A DNA stretch of 64,000 nucleotides from Limnoperna fortunei (Eukaryota > Mollusca > Bivalvia > Mytilida > Modiolidae), in NCBI GenBank assembly GCA_944474755.1, contig OX104113.1, positions 17,981,563 to 18,045,562 of the forward strand, written 5' to 3'. The notes beneath the pieces were generated by a model that was not told where the DNA came from, ran no database searches, and worked only from the letters and a program-made list of their open reading frames with translations. A program made the position numbers and the translations under genes. Shown in pieces: positions 57,469-64,000 of the stretch. Each line of letters opens with the position of its first letter. The stretch's first letter is position 1.

Positions 57469-57897
57469 GTGAGTTATTTATACTGGTCTGCGAGTAATTC
57501 TCCCAAGATAGATGCATTGGGTATTTTGCGTTTATTTTATTTTGTACACAAACGTACCTTGACAATTTTAAATAATCTGTTAAGCAACTATTTTGTATTG
57601 ATAAAGATGGCCAGAGTTACTATTTGACAAGAAGTACATTTTAGCTGACCAGTAAATTATACTTAAAAATGTCGTACGCACATTATCGATTTTTATGAAG
57701 ACTGGATACAGCTTATTACACATTTTAATGATTTTGTGAATTTAGTAGACGGAATGCAACTGAAAGTTATGTTTATTAACATAAACATGAGAAATATGTG
57801 ATCTTACAGATAAATTAATGATTATCCTGTTCTTTAACATTCTTATTTCTTTTTAGTTTTTTAATCTGCTATTATAAAATTAATGACTTTGATATAG

Positions 57898-57954
57898 GTT
57901 CCAATCAGGATTTATCAGCCAGAGAAAATGTAATACACCGAGCTGCTAGGCGAG
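57898..57954 (+). CDS. Candidate exon B, 57 nt, phase 1-1
   Basis: Follows acceptor gactttgatatag and ends at CGAG/gtgaat. In the phase set by exon A it reads SNQDLSARENVIHRAARR with no stop and a leftover base. The VIHRAAR piece loosely recalls ankyrin-type sequence, but one short exon is not enough to assign a domain. The weak pyrimidine tract lowers confidence. Confidence 0.42.
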
Positions 57955-58959
57955 GTGAATATACATTTTTTAGGGCTGAGATATCCTGATAGCGATCGTT
58001 TACCAAAGTCAGTAGGAATAAAATTACCACATTCCTTCATCATAAAAACAGACGATGCTTGCATTTTGTAATTGTTGTAATGCTAGTTACCCTTAATACT
58101 TTTTGTAAATACTGCATCTTGATACTGATTTGCTGATAATCCTGAAATTCCAGTTTCATTACATTTCAAATATTGAGAAGAGTATAACTAAATCATTAAT
58201 TTTATTCTTAATTTTTTTCACAGTATATTTTATAATTACAGATGATCAAATTCAATGACCAATAAAATTGAAATTTATAGTTCCAAATATATATTGGAAC
58301 AGTCATGAAAAACATGGCAGTCAGAACTAGTCAAAACCAGGTCATATGGAATTGTGCAGCTGACAAAAATTGTTTTTCATGCAATTTAAGTACTGTTGGG
58401 ATTTATCGTGATCCGAAAGTTGTTTTTAGACCAATCAAATCCACTCAAAATTGTATTCATGTAATAATGTTTATCTTCTTATCCTAGAGTTATCTTTGTT
58501 CGTTTAATGATTTTGTACCTCTACATTCCCGTCAAACAATTTGACCGTTGTTTAACATTGTCTCTCTTTTGATAGTTGCATTGTTTTTTGTTTGCCTTAT
58601 TCTACACTTTCATCGTGTCTCTATATTTTGTATTGACTAGTTTTTTCATTTTAATTTTTTCTGTTTTCTGTATTTAATCTGTTCGTTTTTTCAGCCTCCT
58701 TCTCTTTCATGTTTAATGATCTTATCTCTTTAATTTTGTCGGTTCTTAATTTAATCTTGTTTTAGGTTCATTCATTTTGCCTTAATTTTTGTCGATTTTA
58801 TCCCGATATAATGTTATCTATTTGCTGCTTTGATAGAACATTATATGATGTTAGACTAAACCAAAATTCTTTGTTGTACATGTCATTTCTTTTTTCTTTC
58901 TTTGGTATTTCCACGGCGTATAAAGTTTACATAATTCAGTACTATTCCCATATAAAACG
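57955..58959. other. No supported feature; T-rich stretch
   Basis: 58500-58800 is strongly T-rich on the plus strand and resembles leader-like sequence before the PLE fragment that follows. No exon was identified. Confidence 0.35.
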
Positions 58960-59080
58960 GTTCCACGTCTACGTGACTCGTTTGTTGTACTCCTATGAAG
59001 CAGGATCAATTCAAAACGTACTACATGCCAAGATAAACAAACGGGTTGTGGAACAATTTTTTCGTGTTTCAAAGAAATAA
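58960..59080 (+). pseudogene. Penelope-like RT middle fragment
   Basis: The frame reads HVYVTRLLYSYEAGSIQNVL then HAKINKRVVEQFF, matching the (P)LLxDLFLYSYEAxFIQxLL...K block that precedes the catalytic YIDD motif in bivalve PLE RTs. It stops before the catalytic motif. The minus-strand frame here is its shadow. Confidence 0.6.
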
Positions 59081-59754
59081 CAAGTATATTTGGAAAATAT
59101 TTCATCAACCTATATTATATTTATATATTTTAAAGATGTCGTGAATGGTTTTAACCCCAAATTGAATATTTGTCAGAAACTGCCGTACTTTTCATTATTC
59201 CTTTTTTTAAATTGACAAGTCAAAGATTTTCGTTTGACGCCTTAAATAAATATCCACAACAAACTAATGCCAGAATCATCGACTGAATAAGAAGCATCAA
59301 ACTGAGACTGATCTGACGAACGGGAGAAATAATGACAACAGAATAAAATATTTTAATACAATCAACCGACTTAAACTACGAAATGTCTGTATATACATTG
59401 TTTCTAAAAATGGAATTAAAAGGTACAAGTGAAAACAACCTTATTTGAGGGTATAAATTGTTCTTTGTATTATGCAATGTGTTACTAAAATTTCTCACAA
59501 CGGCGTCATGTTATAAAACAACCAGTATTTATTTGTTTATTAAAGTTGCTGCCAATAATATATACCGTGGGAAAATTTACATAAAGTTCACATATTTGTT
59601 TGCTTGGTTTTACATAAGCCTTCTAAGAACTCAAGTACCAAAACATAATTACACAATTATTGATTATTTGTAATGCTTTGTTTTTAGATCCATCCGTTAT
59701 AAATCGTCTTCTAACTAGAACATTAACTCTTATCCAATTTATTGTTTTTTTCCA
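59081..59754. other. No supported feature
   Basis: AT-rich. The frame at 59458-59673 has no recognised similarity. Confidence 0.45.
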
Positions 59755-60141
59755 GAAACTTTATTTAACCAGGTCTTTGACCATACTGTGAGGGTTCACA
59801 ATGTTTGACCAGCAGAGCTGCACAGTGCATCTATAGGTGGCGGAAAGGGAATATCCTGATGTTGATGTTTGTCAGGTCATGATACGGAAGGCCTGACCGC
59901 AGACAATAGTTGATAACATGTTATGAGAGTGCCACACTTCTTGCACGACAAAGACCCTTTTATAGATGTTGTTAATAGTTGGCTCGTTGATGCCACAACA
60001 AAAGGCTCATTTTCTGCCTCTACCTATACCCCGGACTATTCCAGTGGCTTTACAAAATTGTCTGCCCTTTTCCGAAATTATTGTTTTTAGCTTGCTTTTG
60101 ATAGTATAGCTATAGTACGTAAAACCATTTAATCAATTAAT
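59755..60141 (+). mobile_element. SINE-B, full length, diverged
   Basis: Begins ctttgaccatactgtgag, continues aggtggcggaaaggg, gtcaggtcatgatacgg, aggcctgaccgcagac, gagagtgccacacttcttgc, aaaggctcattttctgcc, and ends tatagctatagtacgtaaaa with a TCAAT tail. Divergence from 34545-34940 is high, so this is an old copy. Confidence 0.82.
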
Positions 60142-60821
60142 CTTTTACCATGTTCCAAAAACATTTTTAGAAAAGGCATTTACTAGTTTTAATTGAACGT
60201 GAAGTTTGATAATTTCTATTTTTATTACGTTATTACGGCATCAATAATAAAATGAAATAAACAGATTTATTCCATTGTGTTTTACACATTTGGGCATTTG
60301 GGACGAGATAGTTTTAAGTTACCCTAACCAAATTTTAGTTCTGATAAAATAAAGGACATTGTGAATTTTAGGAACTTAACGTTCTTATTATGTTTTATGT
60401 TTTCTGGTTGGTTTGTATTTGTTTATTATGTCTACAGCTTATTTTTTCCCTCATGCATGTATTATCACCAGCTTTGATAGAGATGAGATACTTATTTCAG
60501 TAGTTTATGTTCTGTAAAAAAAAGTTGAGAAGCTGCATTTGTAAATGTGTTTCTAATGCCTTACAAAGGGCCAATACTATCCTATCTTTGATATGATGGG
60601 TTCTTTATAATTGTAGATAAGATGTCTATCTATTTGTATGTATATGTTTTATTATAATTTGTAATTTGTGTTTTCATCATTTAAGTAATAAATTACATTT
60701 TCACTTCAATGCTGAGTTTCTTCTTCCCTCCCATCAAACAGAGCACAGACTTTGTTGACAAAAATATATAAAATCTAAATTATTGAGACGTAGAGCTTTT
60801 ATCGTCGTAATTGGAAACGTT
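60142..60821. other. No supported feature
   Basis: AT-rich, nothing recognised. Confidence 0.5.
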
Positions 60822-61160
60822 ATACCCAGGTGGCGGATAGGGATGTCCTCTCGTTGGGGTTGTCAGGTCAAAATACGGAAAGCCTGACCGCGGACCACCG
60901 TTGGTAACGTTTGTGAAGAGCGCCACCCTCTTAGCACGCTAAAAATCCCTTTCGTAGATGTCGATAAAAGTAGGCTCGTTTTAGCCGCTACAAAAGACTT
61001 AATTGTCCGCCCCTACTCATAACCCATACGTTTCCAGTTGCATTCAAAATTTTTGCTTTTTTGGTCTATCTTTTCTGATTGTTTTGTTAACTTGTTCTCG
61101 GCTTGAATATAGCTGAACTACTGCTTGCTGGACGTTAAGCAAATATCTAAACAATCAATT
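60822..61160 (+). mobile_element. SINE-B, 5'-truncated
   Basis: Starts within the head at ccaggtggcggatagggatg, then ctctcgttggggttgtcagg, gcctgaccgcggacca, gtaggctcgttttagccgct and a complete 3' end: atatagctgaactactgctt, gctggacgttaagcaaat and a caatcaat tail. The first 50 or so bases of the full element are missing. No clear target duplication. Confidence 0.85.
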
Positions 61161-61573
61161 TGTTTTTGGTGAGGAAACGGTTTGCGGATTCCGTGCGATT
61201 CAGCTGTAAGGTAACGTTAAACAATACCCTAATTCTGTGTGGATTATAATTTTGGTTCTAAATTCAATGTTGATTCCCAGTTCATTTAAAAAAAACAGCA
61301 TAACAATGCCTTTGTATTCCCATTACGTACATTTCATGAAAATGACGGATGTTTACGAATTTCCTCTTTCTGACTCGAAAACCGTTGGACAACAGACTGC
61401 AATATTTGCTTAAATTCCAGGTTTGTTTATTCTGATATCTTGCTAGACGATGTTACGTGTATTGGTGCTCATTTGTTCGCCTATTATGTCGATCTATGGC
61501 TGACGCCCTCGCAGTTTGACTTGCATTCTGTTAATTTTTAAAGTCTGTCTCCTAGTTTTCTAATTGTTTTACT

Positions 61574-61789
61574 CTATCGGAAATAGCTAAGAGCTCTTGT
61601 TTTAACGCTATTGAGACGTTCCTCAGTGTTAGTTTCCATGTTCTGCATTCTTGTCTCGATACTGGTAACAAAAGTTAATACCATATTCAAGCTTGCCTGA
61701 ATGTTTACATTTTCATCATGAGAGGCATTTTTCGTTATCAATCGTGACGTCTTACAAAAAGACATTTGATTGGTCAGATTTTCATACAA
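61574..61789 (-). pseudogene. Coiled-coil fragment, possibly LINE ORF1-like
   Basis: A 71-codon frame with VTSIETRMQNMETNTEERLN and SVKTRALSYF has the heptad-like, E/K/N-rich character of LINE ORF1 coiled coils. No RRM or downstream ORF is present. It could be a short host exon or chance. Confidence 0.3.
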
Positions 61790-61983
61790 CTTTTATGAAA
61801 TAAATGATTAAAATAACAACTTAGTCAAAAGTCTAAATTAACTATCGTAATTTCTTTTTTTATTTAGTCTAGGATATCACGTCTGGTGTCTATGAACCAT
61901 TAAGAAAAATGAGGAAAACATGCTTAAAATGAAACATTTTACTGAGTATATGGGCTTTCGGTACCCAAGAACCATCATTTGTC

Positions 61984-62127
61984 GAAAGTGGTTAAGGTAG
62001 TTCGTCAACTATTGATCACGTGGTCAGTCAACACACTGAAATTGCGGGTTCGATTCTCACTGACGCCATGATATAGCTGAAAAATTGCTGAAACTGGTGT
62101 TAAACACCATTCAAACAAAACAAACAA
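61984..62127 (+). mobile_element. SINE-A with internal deletion
   Basis: The head region (gttaaggtagttcgtc, gatcacgtggtcagtcaaca, B box gcgggttcgattctcactg) joins directly to the 3' domain gacgccatgatatagctg. About 105 bases of the central body present at 10617-10722 are missing, lost across a short ctg/gga overlap. The CAAA tail is retained. Confidence 0.88.
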
Positions 62128-62242
62128 TTTTTTGTTGAAAAACGTGAATTGACTTTATGACCTTTAATATCGCAAACACTTTTTTAAATTCCCCTTTTCA
62201 CTTTTGATTTGTGTATTTGTAGGGTGGTGTGGGGCGGATTAA

Positions 62243-62330
62243 GTGCCACTGATAAGTATTCATGAGACCAGACGAGCGTCTGGCGTAGTAGGTTTTATAA
62301 ACTTAATGTATCTTTGGTGACATTTCATTT
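62243..62330 (+). mobile_element. Retrozyme fragment with a degenerate hammerhead
   Basis: gtgccactgataagtattca then gaccagacgagcgtctggcg and tagtaggttttataaactta, tttggtgacatttcattt follow the retrozyme order. Stem I strands (gcca / tggc) and GTC remain, but the GAAA strand has been lost, so the ribozyme is dead. Confidence 0.72.
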
Positions 62331-62892
62331 CACATACCATATATTTATTTTTATCAAGTGACAGTAATTGTGTTGTATAGAGAGGTAATCGAAATCAATA
62401 CTAATAGACTTACGTCTTTTTTATACAAATACAATTATTTGTTATCAAATCAATGTATTTAGTTAGTCTGGCTGACTAGATCATGCCGAAATGTTTTGCC
62501 GCATACTACTTAAAAACTATATATTCAATGATTTAAGGTAGAACAATAATAATCTTTTTTTCGAAAATACCAGCATTTCTGGGATGTGCATACCTTTCTA
62601 ACATTTCTTAGCATTTACCTGTGCTAGGAAATTAATACACTTTCATTCAACATTAAAAAAAATATATCTATACTACTAAAATTATAGACCCCCTTTTTAA
62701 GCGCGCATCATAAAACACAGAGAAATAGCGCAGTATTAACCCATATAAGGTTAAATGCAGTTGATGTTGCATATGCAAAATATTTAACTTTTACATCGAT
62801 TATTGCTTTAAATAATTACCAATTAACGATTAATTATGTCCGCAAATTTGTACCGGATATGATCCTCTTTTACATTTAAAAATGTATTTCAG
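62331..62892. other. No supported feature (intron-like)
   Basis: AT-rich sequence preceding candidate exon D. Nothing recognised. Confidence 0.4.
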
Positions 62893-62984
62893 GGGTAAGG
62901 AAACCCGTGATAGTACAAAACAAACGTACGCCTACCCAACTGGCAACTATTAAATCAGAAGGCATTTATGACGAAGTAAATTAA
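62893..62984 (+). CDS. Candidate terminal exon D
   Basis: After acceptor aaatgtatttcag the phase-1 frame reads VRKPVIVQNKRTPTQLATIK then SEGIYDEVN and a TAA at 62982-62984. Composition is less AT-rich than the surroundings and the frame is clean. The end IYDEVN resembles tyrosine-containing cytoplasmic tails of receptor-like proteins (inference). The entry phase equals the exit phase of exon B, so both could belong to one plus-strand gene, with any number of intervening exons. Confidence 0.45.
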
Positions 62985-63088
62985 TCAGTGAAAGCGAACC
63001 TTAGTTCTTTTTTAATGTCATTATAATCCTGATCACAGTGAAAACAAAATTCGTAGGACCTACCAGACATGTCTGTAGTCTCGATCAC

Positions 63089-63114
63089 CCAGACGCATAT
63101 ATAATAGCGTCTGG
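63089..63114. other. Short hairpin CCAGACGC/GCGTCTGG
   Basis: Eight-base perfect inverted repeat around a 10-base AT-rich loop. It follows a cagacatgtctg palindrome at 63064-63075. Function unknown. Confidence 0.6.
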
Positions 63115-63281
63115 GATCACCTTGTTGTACTTTCGCTACCGATAGGTGGACACAAAACAATAATTCTATTTTTAGGGCCTATTTTTAAACCAGGAAAACC
63201 ATGCATACATGTCTATACTTATCATATGACGTCACAGTAAGATTAATTCTTGATTGTGCATAACAATAATATTTGTTTAAT

Positions 63282-63803
63282 TAACCACTACAGTTAGTCT
63301 GGTCTCCTGACTAAATATTCTCAATACCGTAAGCGGACTTCCGGTTCGAATATACAGTCAGGTCACCAGCAATGAATCCGGTCAAAATTTTGACCGGTTT
63401 ACAACATTCGGAGTGCCTCAAAATTTACGTCAGTGTTAACTGTAACTGACGTAATTCCGATACAAAGCATTATGACGTCACGTCCGGCGTCTGGTAATCA
63501 AACTCAAATAAAAATACAGTTTATCAAAAGAATGTTTTTATAGATTTATGTCTCGAATGTGGAAATAACTCTACAGAGATTAGTCAGTTTAACTTGAAAG
63601 ACGTAAAACAAGCAGCAGGTAGTTACTTTATTTAAATTGTATTCTGAAAGAATTTTCAACGCGCGAAAAGTTAGGTAAAACATGGCGGTTTAAACAACCA
63701 ATCAAACTGGGTAGTAAACTGGTGGTGACCTGGGGTTATATTTGAAAGTGAAGCTTGCGTAAATGAAAAATATTGCACCAGGGGACCAGGTAACCACTAC
63801 AGT
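63282..63803. mobile_element. Putative 496-bp insertion between 13-bp direct repeats
   Basis: taaccactacagt occurs at 63282-63294 and 63791-63803. Just inside, ctggtctcctgactaaatatt on the left and the complement of the right end (ctggtcccctggtgcaatatt) form imperfect inverted repeats. No ORF is present. The long direct repeat is unusual for a DNA transposon, so recombination or a retro-type insertion are alternatives. Confidence 0.5.
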
Positions 63804-63870
63804 GCTATAAGAATTCAATCAAAATCTACGTTCAATGCCACGAATGTTTTTTGACGTTGTTGTGAAGGGC

Positions 63871-63913
63871 GATTGTGTTCAGTGACGTCGTTGTGATTGT
63901 GTTCAGTGACGTC
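63871..63913 (+). repeat. 24-bp tandem duplication containing the CRE
   Basis: gattgtgttcagtgacgtc starts at 63871 and again at 63895, duplicating one CRE half or whole site. Confidence 0.9.
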
Positions 63914-64000
63914 ATATATTGATGAATTGGAATCTATCAGTACATCAGTAAAACATTATAGGCGCCATGCATTATTAAACAGCTAGGCGATGTCGTATAG

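Larger units (their letters stand above)
63227..63914. promoter_or_regulatory. Cluster of CRE-like TGACGTCA sites
   Basis: Perfect palindromic TGACGTCA at 63227-63234, 63473-63480 and 63907-63914, with near matches (ctgacgtaa near 63448, tttacgtcag near 63425, gtgacgtcg near 63882). An 8-base palindrome three times in 700 bases is far above chance in AT-rich DNA. It may mark a CREB/ATF-responsive promoter or simply be carried by the repeated elements here. Confidence 0.5.

Overview
This is a eukaryotic nuclear window, AT-rich, with small exons, GT-AG introns and a very dense load of retroelement debris. The repeat content points to a bivalve mollusc, probably mytilid-like. The main clues are hammerhead-ribozyme retrozymes whose body resembles abundant mussel repeats, Penelope-like elements (PLEs), tRNA-derived SINEs with CAA/TCAA-type tails, and L1-like and jockey/CR1-like LINEs. 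The species assignment is inference from recognised repeat families, not a database result.

Layout. 0.1-5.1 kb: a SINE tail expanded into (TCAA)n, a LINE 3' half, a PLE 3' tail, then a 2.6 kb satellite with a 51-bp monomer and a higher-order period of about 1.34 kb. 5-20 kb: sparse sequence with small tandem repeats, a 231-bp palindrome, a complete SINE with a 13-bp target duplication, a hAT-like MITE, a jockey-like LINE relic, a 43-bp palindrome between 7-bp direct repeats, and an antisense SINE. 20-36 kb: a tRNA-headed SINE, three LINE relics (one split by a truncated SINE with a perfect 14-bp duplication), PLE reverse-transcriptase debris, a TTAA-ended MITE and a SINE with an 18-bp duplication. 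36-44.5 kb: a retrozyme copy interrupted by a SINE, a 2.2 kb foldback element, and a decayed L1-like element carrying a 373-nt retrozyme monomer bounded by two hammerhead motifs. 44.5-46.2 kb: a near-identical tandem-plus-inverted array of 455-bp units holding tRNA-like Pol III boxes, flanked by TA runs. 46.2-47.3 kb: a PLE 3' end with an open GIY-YIG domain and a hammerhead-like core in its tail. 48-57 kb: the only convincing host gene, a two-exon seven-transmembrane receptor on the minus strand (54899-56260), with a decayed copy of its first exon and upstream block 7.5 kb away; more repeats lie between them. 57-64 kb: three short exon-like segments in compatible phase on the plus strand, more SINE, PLE and retrozyme fragments, and a terminal segment with repeated CRE (TGACGTCA) motifs.

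The most interesting theme is the ribozyme-based retroelement system: a retrozyme monomer with paired hammerhead motifs, several decayed relatives, and, within 5 kb, a PLE of the kind proposed to mobilise retrozymes, itself carrying a hammerhead-like core. Almost every coding-length open frame outside the receptor and the GIY-YIG domain is retroelement relic or a by-product of tandem repeats whose unit is a multiple of three.
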